Source: Bordetella parapertussis (GTDB lineage Bacteria > Pseudomonadota > Gammaproteobacteria > Burkholderiales > SG8-41). From it: a stretch of 64,000 nt of DNA. The notes under the pieces were generated by a model. That model saw only the letters and a program-made list of their open reading frames with translations. It had not been told where the DNA came from and searched no databases. A program made the translations under genes and the position numbers. Shown here one piece after another: positions 33,437 to 43,261 of this stretch. Each line of letters starts with the position of its first letter. The stretch's first letter is position 1. The stretch covers positions 57,335 to 121,334 of the forward strand of contig CAMATZ010000011.1 in NCBI GenBank assembly GCA_945861275.1, read 5' to 3'.

Positions 33437-34393
33437 ATGATGCTCGCGTCACGGCTTACCGGTAGTCTTATCGTCGCCGCAATTGCGCTTTGCTGCATCA
33501 GCGGCGCCTACGCCCAGTACCCCAGCAAGCCAGTACGCATCGTCACTGCGGCGCCCGGCGGTGGCGTGGATTTCACCGCGCGGCTGCTGGCGCTGGGACT
33601 GACGGAGATTCTCGGCCAGCAATTCGTGGTCGACAATCGCGGTGGCACGCACGTCGCGCCGATGACTGTGGCAAACGCCGTTGCCGATGGCTACACCGTG
33701 CTCATCCACAACAACACGATCTGGACCGCGCCGCTGCTGGAAAAGGCGCCGTACTCGATGGCGCAACTGGCGCCGGTACTGCTCGCATCGCGTGCGCTCA
33801 GTATTCTGGTGGTACACCCCTCGCTGCCGGTGCATAGCGTCAAGGAGTTGATCGCGCTGGCCAAGGCCAAACCGGGCGACCTCAACTACGCATCAGGCCC
33901 GGTGGGTTCGGCGAATTTTCTGGCGGCGGAACTGTTCAAGCACATGGCGGGCGTCAATCTCGTGCGCATCGGTTACAAGGGCGGCGGCCCCGCGGTGAGC
34001 GACCTTATCGCCGGACAGGTGAAAGTGATGTTCGCCACCACCGGTTCGGTGACGCAGCACGTAAAGTCGGGACGCTTGCGCGCACTGGCTGCAACCAGCG
34101 CCGAACCCACTGCGCTTGCGCCCGGCTTGCCGACCATTGCGGCCACCGTGCCCGGTTATGAGTCACTCGCGTTCTACGGCATGTTCGTACCTTTAAATAC
34201 GCCTGCAACGATCATCGCCCGGCTGAACCAGGCGTCGCGCACCTACCTCGGTCTGCCCGACACCAAGGAGCGCTTCTTCAACTCTGGGGTGGAGGCCGTC
34301 GGCAGCACGCCGCAGGAATTCGATGCGGCAGTCAAAGCCGACACTGCGCGCATGCGCAAAGTGATATTGGCGTCCGGACTGCGGGCAGAGTAA
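33437..34393 (+). CDS. Bug/TctC-type periplasmic solute-binding protein
   Basis: A 318-residue protein; two adjacent ATGs (33437, 33440) make the exact start uncertain by one residue. The signal peptide MMLASRLTGSLIVAAIALCC ends near SGAYAQ. The ligand loop is VRIVTAAPGGGVDFTARLL, followed by LNYASGPVGSANFLAAELF and GYKGGGPAVSDLIAGQVKV. It is the second Bug gene in the operon and only distantly like the first, so the two probably bind different compounds. The carboxymuconolactone-decarboxylase-like gene follows after 97 bases. Confidence 0.88.
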   Translation: MMLASRLTGSLIVAAIALCCISGAYAQYPSKPVRIVTAAPGGGVDFTARLLALGLTEILGQQFVVDNRGGTHVAPMTVANAVADGYTVLIHNNTIWTAPLLEKAPYSMAQLAPVLLASRALSILVVHPSLPVHSVKELIALAKAKPGDLNYASGPVGSANFLAAELFKHMAGVNLVRIGYKGGGPAVSDLIAGQVKVMFATTGSVTQHVKSGRLRALAATSAEPTALAPGLPTIAATVPGYESLAFYGMFVPLNTPATIIARLNQASRTYLGLPDTKERFFNSGVEAVGSTPQEFDAAVKADTARMRKVILASGLRAE

Positions 34394-34490
34394 TTTTCAA
34401 TCGTGCGCCCGCTGCCTTGACGGCCACCGCAGCAAACGCCGATGATCCAGTCGACCCGCAGTGAACGCCCAACCCAAGGAAGCCGCCATC

Positions 34491-35039
34491 ATGTCCAGAA
34501 TCTCCCCCGTCTCCGCCAAGTCCGAAGTGCCCGCCGAGCACCACGCGCTGGTGGACAGAGTATTAAAACAATTCGGCGGCATCCGCGGCCCCTTCAGCAT
34601 GTTGTTGCACAGCCCGCAGATGGCAGCACCAGTGTTCGATTTGGGTGATTATTTTCGCGAGCACTCCATCGTCGAGCCACGGGCGCGTTCGGTCGGCATC
34701 CTGATTGCGGCGCGCGAGCGCCAGGGTGTTTACGTGTGGGGCGCGCAGGTCAACGGCGCGCGCCGCAACGGCGTGCCGGAAGCGGTGATCGATCTGATAC
34801 GCCAACGCGCTGAACCCGCCCGCTACCCCGCCGGCGACCGCGAGATCGCGGCTTACGTCGAACAACTGATGCGCACCAACCGTGTCGAGCAGGCCACCTT
34901 TGACGCGCTTAAGAGCGGGCACAGCGTACAGTGGGTGGTCGAATTCACCGCGGTCATCAATTACTACGGCATGTTGTGCGGCATTACCAGCGCGCTGGAA
35001 GTTCCGGCGCCAGAGAACTACGATGCGCTACCGCGCTAG
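34491..35039 (+). CDS. Carboxymuconolactone decarboxylase / AhpD-like protein
   Basis: The ATG at 34491 is preceded by CAAGGAAG and yields 182 residues. RGPFSMLLHSPQMAAPVFDL is the typical first helix pair of CMD-like proteins, followed by VGILIAARERQGVYVWGAQV, where the family's conserved helix lies. AhpD members have a CxxC redox pair at that place; here there is none (the protein has a single Cys near its end). An oxidoreductase role by disulfide exchange is therefore unlikely. It ends 24 bases before the UGSC-family gene and is probably co-transcribed. Confidence 0.8.
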   Translation: MSRISPVSAKSEVPAEHHALVDRVLKQFGGIRGPFSMLLHSPQMAAPVFDLGDYFREHSIVEPRARSVGILIAARERQGVYVWGAQVNGARRNGVPEAVIDLIRQRAEPARYPAGDREIAAYVEQLMRTNRVEQATFDALKSGHSVQWVVEFTAVINYYGMLCGITSALEVPAPENYDALPR

Positions 35040-35063
35040 GCAAAGCATCCACAGGAGGCCAAG

Positions 35064-35654
35064 GTGACAAACACCATCAGAATCGTCAACCCGGTAGGCA
35101 GTCGCGCAGTCGAGCGCATGGCGCTGGCGCGGCGGCTGGATACGCTCAACGGCAAGTCGATCGGCTTCATCGACAACATCAAACCCAACGCCGGTCTGTT
35201 TATCCAGGCCATTGAAGAAATGATGCGCGCGGATTACAGCGGCCTGCAGACACATACGGTGCGCAAGAATTTCACTTCGAGCAAGCTCATCGCAAACGAG
35301 CTTGAAGGCAAGGTGCAGGCGCTGGTCAACGCGTGGGGCGACTGAGGCGGCTGCACGTCGTGGTGTATCCACGACTCGGTTTATCTTGAAAGGCGCGGCG
35401 TGCCGGCGTCGACCATCGTTTCGATGGCTTTCCTCACGCACGGGCGGCTGGCCGCGAAAAATCTTCAACTGGATGATCTGCCGCTGCTCGTGGTACCGCA
35501 TCCGCTGAACGACCTGACGCCGGATGAAGTGCGCGAGCTTGCGCGCTCTGCCTATCCAATTGTGATTGAACAGCTCACCGGACACGGTGTCATTGCGCCA
35601 CATACCAGGGTGGATTACCTGCACCCGGCGTCGCGCAGGAATGTGGCCGCATGA
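35064..35654 (+). CDS. UGSC-family selenoprotein, in-frame TGA read as selenocysteine
   Basis: The GTG at 35064 follows AGGAGG by 6 bases. The frame reads 93 codons (start VTNTIRIVNPVGSRAVERM; LNGKSIGFIDNIKPNA; end VNAWGD), meets TGA at 35343-35345, and continues GGCTSWCIHDSVYLERRGVP and LPLLVVPHPLNDLTPDEVR to a TGA at 35652-35654. That stop overlaps the next ATG (ATGA). Residues on both sides match the UGSC family, in which selenocysteine or Cys sits in a U/C-G-S-C motif after a G-D; here it would be U94-G-G-C. With Sec the protein is 196 residues. The C-terminal half has no own ribosome site. A redox role is likely, substrate unknown. The alternative is a Cys-to-stop mutation. Confidence 0.85.
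35343..35375 (+). promoter_or_regulatory. Candidate bacterial SECIS element
   Basis: After the TGA come 11 bases, then GTCGTGG (35357-35363), loop TGTAT and CCACGAC (35369-35375), a perfect 7-bp hairpin. The loop begins 18 bases after the TGA, within the 16-37 range known for bacterial SECIS. If the top pairs open, the loop reads GGTGTATCC with the GGU preferred by SelB. The hairpin lies inside the coding frame, as bacterial SECIS elements do. Confidence 0.7.
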
Positions 35655-36760
35655 ACGCACCCTTGAATAGCGTGATGACAGACGCGCCGATACTTGAACT
35701 TGAAGATTCGTGGGAAGCCATCAACGCGTGGTTTCTCAACCATGACCTCACCGATGGCCTGCCCATCGTGCCGCCGACCGAGGCGCGCGTGGCGGCAATG
35801 ACCGCTTATGTTGAACACACGCTTGGATTCCAGGCCGCTGACGTGATCGGCACACTCGCGCCCAAGCAAGGCATGGCGACAGTGGAAAAAATCGCCGCCA
35901 ATGCGGTCATGGCAGGCTGCAAGCCCGAGTACATGCCGGTGTTGATCGCTTGCGTAAAAGGCATCGCCGACCCGAAGTTCAATCTCGACGCGGTGCAGAC
36001 CTCGACCCACAACACCTCGCCGCTGCCTATCGTCAATGGCCCGGTGCGCAAAGCAATCGACCTGAACTGGGGTTACAACCACACCGGCAGCCGCTGGCAC
36101 AGCACCAGTACGATAGGGCGCGCGTTGCAGTTGACGATGATCAACGTCGGCGGCACGCCGGGTTCGATCAACATCCACACGCAGGGGCACATTGCGCGCT
36201 TTACGCACTGCATCGCCGAGAACGAGGACGAAAACCCGTGGCAGCCGCTGCAGGTAGAGCGTGGCTACGCAGCCGATGCCAACACCGTGACATTGATTCC
36301 CGCGTGCCCTGCGGCGATGATCGACGACAACGGCGGCAGCCAGACCGCGAAGGAGTTGCTGCGCACGCTGGCGGCGTCGATTCCGTATGTGGGTAATCGC
36401 AATACCAACGGCGAAGGCCAGCCGCTGCTGATTCTGTGTCCGCAGCATGCGCGCCTGCTGGCGAACGGCGGCTACAGCAAGGCCGAGGTGAAACGTTTCA
36501 TCTGGGAGTACGGACGCATCCCGTTTGGCAGCATACCGCGCGGCAATCTCACCAGCTTCAGCAAAAAACTCCTCAAGCAATACGCCGATTTCAATCCGGA
36601 TTTCGGCGTGCCGATTGCCGACAAGCCGGAAGACATCGTGATCGTGGTGATGGGTGGCGCCGGCACCCACAGTCTGTCGGTGCAGACGCGGCTGGCGTCT
36701 GAAAATGTTACGGTGCCGATCCTGCACAAGGATGGCTCGCCTTGGCGTGTTTCATTGTAA
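35651..36760 (+). CDS. Conserved protein of unknown function partnered with UGSC family
   Basis: A 369-residue protein whose ATG overlaps the stop of the selenoprotein gene (ATGA). Conserved-looking blocks are LTDGLPIVPPTEARVAAMTA near residue 35, GMATVEKIAANAVMAGCKPE, PLPIVNGPVRKAIDLNWGYN, ATIGRALQLTMINVGG-like sequence, and FGVPIADKPEDIVIVVMGGA near the end. I recall similar DGLPxVPPT proteins beside UGSC proteins in other bacteria, but no biochemical function. It has no signal peptide or membrane segment. Tight coupling argues that the two act in one complex or pathway. Confidence 0.75.
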   Translation: MNAPLNSVMTDAPILELEDSWEAINAWFLNHDLTDGLPIVPPTEARVAAMTAYVEHTLGFQAADVIGTLAPKQGMATVEKIAANAVMAGCKPEYMPVLIACVKGIADPKFNLDAVQTSTHNTSPLPIVNGPVRKAIDLNWGYNHTGSRWHSTSTIGRALQLTMINVGGTPGSINIHTQGHIARFTHCIAENEDENPWQPLQVERGYAADANTVTLIPACPAAMIDDNGGSQTAKELLRTLAASIPYVGNRNTNGEGQPLLILCPQHARLLANGGYSKAEVKRFIWEYGRIPFGSIPRGNLTSFSKKLLKQYADFNPDFGVPIADKPEDIVIVVMGGAGTHSLSVQTRLASENVTVPILHKDGSPWRVSL

Positions 36761-36779
36761 GTATTTGTTATTAAACATT
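36758..36779 (+). repeat. AT-rich recurrent motif, copy 4
   Basis: TAAGTATTTGTTATTAAACA then TT. The first three bases are the stop codon of the partner gene, and the next Bug gene starts 12 bases beyond. Confidence 0.5.
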
Positions 36780-36790
36780 TTTTCATCAAG

Positions 36791-37771
36791 ATGATCATGC
36801 CACCGATTGCATTATTGCGAGCACTTGCGCTAACCGTTGTTATTGCATCGTCGCCTGCGCTGGCACAAAAACTGGATTACCCCCAGCGCCCCATCCGCCT
36901 GATCGTCGGATTCACACCCGGCGGCAGCACTGATCTGGTGGGCAGATTAATCGGAGCGAAACTGTCCGAGCGCCTCGGCCAGCAAGTAGTGATCGACAAT
37001 CGTCCGGGTGCGAGCGGCATCATCGGTGCGGAACTCGTCGCGAAATCGCAGCCCGACGGCTATACGCTGCTGATTTCGGGTTCGTCGATTAGCATTGTGG
37101 GCAGCTTGTACCGGAGCGCCACGTTCAACGTGCAGCGCGACCTTGAGCCGCTGGCGCTGATCGCAACCACGCCTTATCTGATGGTCGCGCATCCGTCGCT
37201 CGGTGTTAAAACCGTGGCGGAATTTATCGCCTATGCAAAAGCGCGCCCCGGCAAAATTTCGTGGGGCGCGTCGGCGCCAGGCGCCGTGCAGCATCTGTCG
37301 GGTGAAATGTTCAAGCGTCTCGCCGGCATCGACATGGTTTTCATACCCTATAAGGGCACCGGCCCAATGCTGCCGGACATCCTCGGCGGACGCCTGCAAA
37401 TCGCCATCGACAATGTGTTGGTGCTGACGCAGCACGTAAAGCTCGGCGCGCTCACGGCGCTCGCCGTCACCACCGCCAAGCGCACCCCTCTTTTCCCGGA
37501 CGTGCCTTCCATTGCTGAATCCGGATTTCCGGGCTTCGATACCAGCGGCTGGTTCAGCATGTATTGCGCACCGAAAACGCCGCCGCAAATCGTCAACAAA
37601 CTCAACGCGGAGATACTCGCGATCCTCGGCGCCTCCGATGTGCGCGAGCGTTTGCTCACGTTCGGCGCAACGCCGCTGCCGGGAACGCCGGACGATCTGC
37701 GCCGCCAGCTTGCGCGCGAGGTGCCGGCATGGCGCAAGGTGATTCTGGATGCGGGGCTTAAGGCTGATTAG
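36791..37771 (+). CDS. Bug/TctC-type periplasmic solute-binding protein
   Basis: A 326-residue protein; the ATG at 36797 is an alternative start two codons in. The signal peptide MIMPPIALLRALALTVVIAS runs to SPALAQ. IRLIVGFTPGGSTDLVGRLI, ISWGASAPGAVQHLSGEMF and PYKGTGPMLPDILGGRLQI are the expected Bug blocks. It is the last gene of the plus-strand run that contains the selenoprotein. Its TAG stop overlaps, on the opposite strand, the TAA stop of the next Bug gene by four bases. Confidence 0.88.
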   Translation: MIMPPIALLRALALTVVIASSPALAQKLDYPQRPIRLIVGFTPGGSTDLVGRLIGAKLSERLGQQVVIDNRPGASGIIGAELVAKSQPDGYTLLISGSSISIVGSLYRSATFNVQRDLEPLALIATTPYLMVAHPSLGVKTVAEFIAYAKARPGKISWGASAPGAVQHLSGEMFKRLAGIDMVFIPYKGTGPMLPDILGGRLQIAIDNVLVLTQHVKLGALTALAVTTAKRTPLFPDVPSIAESGFPGFDTSGWFSMYCAPKTPPQIVNKLNAEILAILGASDVRERLLTFGATPLPGTPDDLRRQLAREVPAWRKVILDAGLKAD

Positions 37772-38775
37772 CGTTCGAGCTTAAGCCCCGCGCGCTTGAT
37801 CACGTCGGACCAGCGCACGGTTTCGGCACGCATGTGCGCGACGAGTTGCGCGGGCGTGCTGGATTGCGGCTCCTGACCCTGATCGATGATGCGCTGGGCG
37901 AAGGGCGGATCGGCGAACATTTTCACTACTTCCGCGTTCAGCCTGGCGGTAATCGCCGGCGGCAGGCCTCGCGGCGCGACCATCGCGTACCAGGTGATGC
38001 ATTGGAATCCGGGGATGCTCTCAGCCACGGTCGGCACTTCCGGCGCGGCGGGTGAACGTTTGGTGCCGCCGTGCGCCAGCGCGCGCAGCTTGCCCGCTTT
38101 GGCCAGCGGGTAGACCGCGGGCATGCTGTTGAACATGAACTGCACCTGGCCGCCGACCACATCGGTGATCGCAGGCGCAGTGCCTTTGTAGGGCACATGC
38201 AGAAAGTTCACCGAGGTCATGGTCTTGATCATTTCGCAGCCGAGGTGGTTGGAGGTGCCGAAACCCGGCGATGCGCAGTTGAGCTGCCCGGGCCGTGCGC
38301 GCGCGAGCGCGACCAACTCGTTGATGTTGCGCGCGGGCAGGCCCACGTGGCTGACCAGCATTTGGGGACTCATCACCAGCAGCGAAATCAGCGTGAAGTC
38401 GCGGTGCGCGTCGTAGGGCACCTTCATCAGCAGCGGATTGAGCACCAGGCCTGAAGAGGTGGAGACCAGCACCGTGTAGCCGTCGGGCGCGGCGTGCATG
38501 GTGATTTCGTGACCAATGATGCCGCTTGCGCCCGCCCGGTTGTCCACCACCGTCTGCTGGCCCAGGGTTTCGGTCAGACGCTGAGCGACGATGCGCGTCA
38601 CGCCGTCGGTGGCGCTGCCCGCAGTGTTCGGCACGATGATGCGGATCGGACGCACGGGATAAGCCTGTCCTGAGCTTGTCGAAGGGTTCGCCGATCCCGC
38701 GCCGCCTTGCGCCATGGCGGCAGAAGCAAGCAACAAAAACACAGCACTACCTGTGGTCATCGCGAAATGCATCAT
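37768..38775 (-). CDS. Bug/TctC-type solute-binding protein with repeat-derived insert
   Basis: The ATG at 38775 follows GGGAGA by 6 bases; 335 residues. MMHFAMTTGSAVFLLLASAA followed by MAQ is the signal peptide. The mature N-terminus reads GGAGSANPSTSSGQAYPVRP. The NPSTSSGQA stretch is encoded by a dispersed DNA repeat (38664-38689) and is not part of the Bug fold. The ligand loop IRIIVPNTAGSATDGVTRIV lacks the usual PGG. LNCASPGFGTSNHLGCEMI and PYKGTAPAITDVVGGQVQF follow. It converges with the preceding Bug gene. Confidence 0.86.
   Translation of the reverse strand: MMHFAMTTGSAVFLLLASAAMAQGGAGSANPSTSSGQAYPVRPIRIIVPNTAGSATDGVTRIVAQRLTETLGQQTVVDNRAGASGIIGHEITMHAAPDGYTVLVSTSSGLVLNPLLMKVPYDAHRDFTLISLLVMSPQMLVSHVGLPARNINELVALARARPGQLNCASPGFGTSNHLGCEMIKTMTSVNFLHVPYKGTAPAITDVVGGQVQFMFNSMPAVYPLAKAGKLRALAHGGTKRSPAAPEVPTVAESIPGFQCITWYAMVAPRGLPPAITARLNAEVVKMFADPPFAQRIIDQGQEPQSSTPAQLVAHMRAETVRWSDVIKRAGLKLER
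38664..38689 (-). repeat. Dispersed CTTCGACAAGCTCAGG repeat inside a coding sequence
   Basis: On the minus strand it reads GAACCCTTCGACAAGCTCAG then GACAGG, a sequence I recognise as a widely dispersed short repeat in Proteobacteria. It is inserted in frame just after the signal peptide of the Bug gene. Confidence 0.7.
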
Positions 38776-38868
38776 GGCAATTCTCCCGGGGTCAAAGGTC
38801 AAATGCGTTTGCGCCGTCACTGTAGCACGCTGGCGCCGAAGGCGGCGCGGGTTCTGGCGCGCAACCGT

Positions 38869-40215
38869 CTACAACGCAAAATTCAGCTTGCTTATATCCT
38901 TGATATTTTCCGCATCAGCCAGTTGCGAGAACAGCCGCTCGGCATTCGGGCGCGCGCGATGCGCGGTGAGCTTGAGAAATTTTTCCAGCAATTCGCCGCG
39001 CGTGAGCGGCATCGTCGGCGTACCTTTGAAATTGTCGCCTTCCGCGCTTAGCGTTTGGCCGTTTTTCAGATGCAAAGTGACGCAGGCCGCCATGCCCACC
39101 TGGCTGGCCGCCGACGGCATCGGTGCCAGCGTTGCGGATTTTGACAGCGCGCGAATGCGCGGATCGTTGACGTTCCTGTCGCAGAACACCCACGGATCCG
39201 TGGGGTCGAAATAAAGCGCCAGCGCGGTGCTGAACGGCACGCTGTATTGCGCCATCGCCAGATCAGCCGGCTCGGGGATGTTGTGATGGCTCAGCGATTT
39301 TTCATTGACCGCCAGCGCAATGCGCGCCACGTCGTCACCGGTGATGCCGTGCCGGGCCTTCAGCTCGAGCACCAGCGACACCGGCACTTGTGCGTTGGAA
39401 TGGCAGGCAAAGCGCTTGAACTTGGCTTTCATCGTATGCCACACCACACCGAGGTCTTGCGTCATGCGTTCAGGCTCGGCGTCGCGGCAGAACGTATGCA
39501 ATGCGCCGTATTTGCCCTCAAGCACTTCGGCCGGCCCGGTGTAACCATCGCGCGCCAGCGCCGCGGCCAGAAAGCCGCTTTCAGCGGCGCGTCCCAGGTG
39601 CAGGCGCTTGACCAGGCCGCCGCTGCGCGAGAACTCCATCAGCCCCGAACTCAACGAGCCCGCAATACCAAACGCGTGCGCCATCTGTTCAGCGCTTTCA
39701 TTAAACAGTTTGGCCACCACACAGGACGCGCCATACACACCCATCACCGCGGGCGCGTGAAAGCCGATTTTCTCCGGCGAATGCCGCGTCGCCTGACCTA
39801 TACGATAAAGAATTTCGAAGCCGGCAACGAACGCCACAATCAGTTCGCGGCCGGATTTTTTGCGCCCCTGCGCCACCGCCAGCCCCGGCACCGCGAGCGC
39901 TGCGCCAGGATGCATGCCCACACTCGGCTCGCACAAGGCATCCAGTTCGAATGCGTGCGCCGCCGCGCCATTACACAGACACGCAAAAGGCGCGCGCACT
40001 TTGATTTCCGTGCCCAGCACGTTCGATGCGCCCGCCGCGCTGTTGCGCTGGGCGTATTCGATCACAGTCTGCGTCCACGGCATTTGCGCACCCAGCGCGC
40101 AAGCGGCCACGGTGTCGATCAAACAATCCTTGGCGCGCTCCACAACCTCAGCAGGTATTTGCTCATACTTCAGATCAGTGGCGTAGCGCGCGAGCGCCCG
40201 GCTGGCGGTGGTCAT
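38869..40215 (-). CDS. MmgE/PrpD family protein
   Basis: A 448-residue protein, of the shorter MmgE/PrpD type. CLIDTVAACALGAQMPWTQT near residue 30, FACLCNGAAAHAFELDALCE (residues 76-95, corresponding to the H-x-x-E/D-x-D cluster), SRSGGLVKRLHLGRAAESGF and FKRFACHSNAQVPVSLVLEL are family blocks. It is only distantly like the MmgE/PrpD gene at 18550-20007. Members are dehydratases or decarboxylases of tricarboxylate-like acids. It is transcribed towards the Bug gene, 93 bases away, with which it may be functionally linked. Confidence 0.84.
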   Translation of the reverse strand: MTTASRALARYATDLKYEQIPAEVVERAKDCLIDTVAACALGAQMPWTQTVIEYAQRNSAAGASNVLGTEIKVRAPFACLCNGAAAHAFELDALCEPSVGMHPGAALAVPGLAVAQGRKKSGRELIVAFVAGFEILYRIGQATRHSPEKIGFHAPAVMGVYGASCVVAKLFNESAEQMAHAFGIAGSLSSGLMEFSRSGGLVKRLHLGRAAESGFLAAALARDGYTGPAEVLEGKYGALHTFCRDAEPERMTQDLGVVWHTMKAKFKRFACHSNAQVPVSLVLELKARHGITGDDVARIALAVNEKSLSHHNIPEPADLAMAQYSVPFSTALALYFDPTDPWVFCDRNVNDPRIRALSKSATLAPMPSAASQVGMAACVTLHLKNGQTLSAEGDNFKGTPTMPLTRGELLEKFLKLTAHRARPNAERLFSQLADAENIKDISKLNFAL

Positions 40216-40247
40216 GGGGTCGCTTTGAGTGTCAGCACGTATGTTAA

Positions 40248-41647
<1,400 letters not shown>

Positions 41648-41648
<1 letters not shown>

Positions 41649-42508
41649 TGTCTTCGCACAGCCTGGATGTGTCTGCCGCAGATTTCGAGCAGACGGTAAT
41701 CGAAGCCTCGAAAACGGTTCCGATATTGGTTGATTTTTGGGCCGCATGGTGCGGGCCGTGCCTCGCGCTGAAACCCGTGCTGGAAAAACTCGCGGCGGAG
41801 TATCAAGGGAAATTTCGCCTCGCGAAAGTCAATTCCGACGAAAACCAGCCGCTCGCGCAACGCTATGGCGTGCGCGGCATTCCCAATGTCAAGGCCTTCG
41901 TCAATGGCGAACTGGTGGATGAGTTTTCCGGCGCCTTGCCGGAGCCGCAGGTACGTGCGTTTCTCGACAGGATTATTCCTTCGCCTGCGGAAAAAATGCG
42001 TCTGGATGCGCTCGCGCTGTACGCCGCAACCGGTGACCCGCAGCGCGCGCTGGCCATGCTGGGCGAGGCGTCGCAACTCGATCCGTTGAACGAGAATGTG
42101 CGCGTCGACAGCGCGGCGTTACTGATTGAATTAAACCGGCACGATGAAGCGCAGCGGTTGATAGCATCGATGTCGCCGCTAGTGCAAATGGATGAGCGCG
42201 TAAAAACGCTGCAGGCACGGCTTGACCTTACGCCGGATGCCGGCAGCGGCGCTAACACCGATGAATTGTTAATGCGCATTGCAACCAATGCCAACGATTC
42301 CGATGCGCGGCTCAGACTCGCCCGTCAGCACATCGCGCTCGCGCAGTACGCAGAGGCGCTGGAACAGTTGCTGGAAATCGTGCGCCGTGACCGCACCTAC
42401 AAGGATGACGGCGCACGCAAAACCATGTTGCAGCTGTTTAGTGTCATGGGCAGCGATCATCCGCTGGTGGGCGACTATCGGCGCAAACTGGCGGGCGCGC
42501 TTAACTAA
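41648..42508 (+). CDS. cnoX: Thioredoxin-like TPR protein (CnoX/YbbN-like)
   Basis: A 286-residue protein. Residues 1-110 form a thioredoxin fold with VDFWAAWCGPCLALKP (WCGPC near residues 35-39) and the cis-Pro in VRGIPNVKAF. The rest is a TPR-like helical domain (ALAMLGEASQLDPLNENVRV; AQRLIASMSPLVQMDERVK). This is the CnoX/YbbN layout. E. coli CnoX has lost the redox CxxC, whereas here the canonical active site is kept, as in many other bacteria, so both chaperone and disulfide activities are plausible. It is cytoplasmic and coupled to purB by the overlapping start. Confidence 0.88.
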
Positions 42509-42527
42509 CCGCTCAGGATCGTTGAGT

Positions 42528-43175
42528 CTAGGATGCGCGCTTGCCAAGCTTGTGTCTGATGAACTCAATGATGCCCGGCAGTATCGACAGCACAACGATG
42601 CCGACGATCACCAGCGACAGATTGCTCTTCACCCACGCGATGTTGCCGAAAAAATAGCCAGCGTAGACCAGCGAGCCGATCCACAGCACCGCGCCGCCGA
42701 ACGCAAAAATCATAAAGCGCGGATAGACCATGCGCCCTATGCCCGCCACAAAGGGCGCGAAGGTACGCACGATGGGTATGAAACGCGCGATGACGATGGT
42801 TTTGGCGCCGTGGCGCTCATAAAACTTCTGCGTGCGTTCGAGGTGTTTGGGATTGAGCAGCAGCGAGCCTTCGCGCGAAAACAATTTGGGGCCGAAAAAC
42901 CGCCCGATCCAGTAATTGGTGTTATCGCCCAGAAATGACGCTGCGACCAAAACCAGGAACAGCGTATGCACGTACATATTGCCCGAAGCCGCCAGCGCGC
43001 CGGCAACAAATAACAGAGAATCGCCCGGCAGAAATGGTGCAATCACCAAACCGGTTTCGCAAAAGATGATCAGAAACAGGATCGCGTAAATCCACACGCC
43101 GTAATTCTGGATCAGCACCTGCAAGTGCTTGTCGAGGTGCAGTACGATGTCGATGAAGGTGGTCAGGAGTTCCAC
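42528..43175 (-). CDS. DedA-family integral membrane protein
   Basis: A 215-residue protein from a GTG start at 43175. It contains IAPFLPGDSLLFVAGALAAS (the E/F-x-x-P-x-P-G-[DE] reentrant-loop motif) and IARFIPIVRTFAPFVAGIGR, the conserved Arg-rich membrane segment. About five membrane-embedded segments are seen (YAILFLIIFCETGLVIA; LFLVLVAASFLGDNTNYWIG; FGGAVLWIGSLVYAGYFFG; LVIVGIVVLSILPGIIEFI). DedA proteins are lipid flippase-like transporters that support envelope integrity. It follows secF on the same strand across a repeat element. Confidence 0.9.
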   Translation of the reverse strand: MELLTTFIDIVLHLDKHLQVLIQNYGVWIYAILFLIIFCETGLVIAPFLPGDSLLFVAGALAASGNMYVHTLFLVLVAASFLGDNTNYWIGRFFGPKLFSREGSLLLNPKHLERTQKFYERHGAKTIVIARFIPIVRTFAPFVAGIGRMVYPRFMIFAFGGAVLWIGSLVYAGYFFGNIAWVKSNLSLVIVGIVVLSILPGIIEFIRHKLGKRAS

Positions 43176-43188
43176 GTAGGCCTTAAGT

Positions 43189-43260
43189 GCGTGAAGCGTG
43201 AACGGTGAGGCGTGAAGGTTGCAGAGAAGGGCGTTTCACCCTTCACCCCTCAAGCTTCAC
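43189..43260. repeat. Heptad self-complementary element between secF and dedA
   Basis: The left arm GCGTGAAGCGTGAACGGTGA then GGCGTGAAGG (43189-43218) pairs with CGTTTCACCCTTCACCCCTC then AAGCTTCAC (43232-43260). It ends two bases from the secF stop and nearly fills the gap. Confidence 0.75.
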
Positions 43261-43261
43261 A

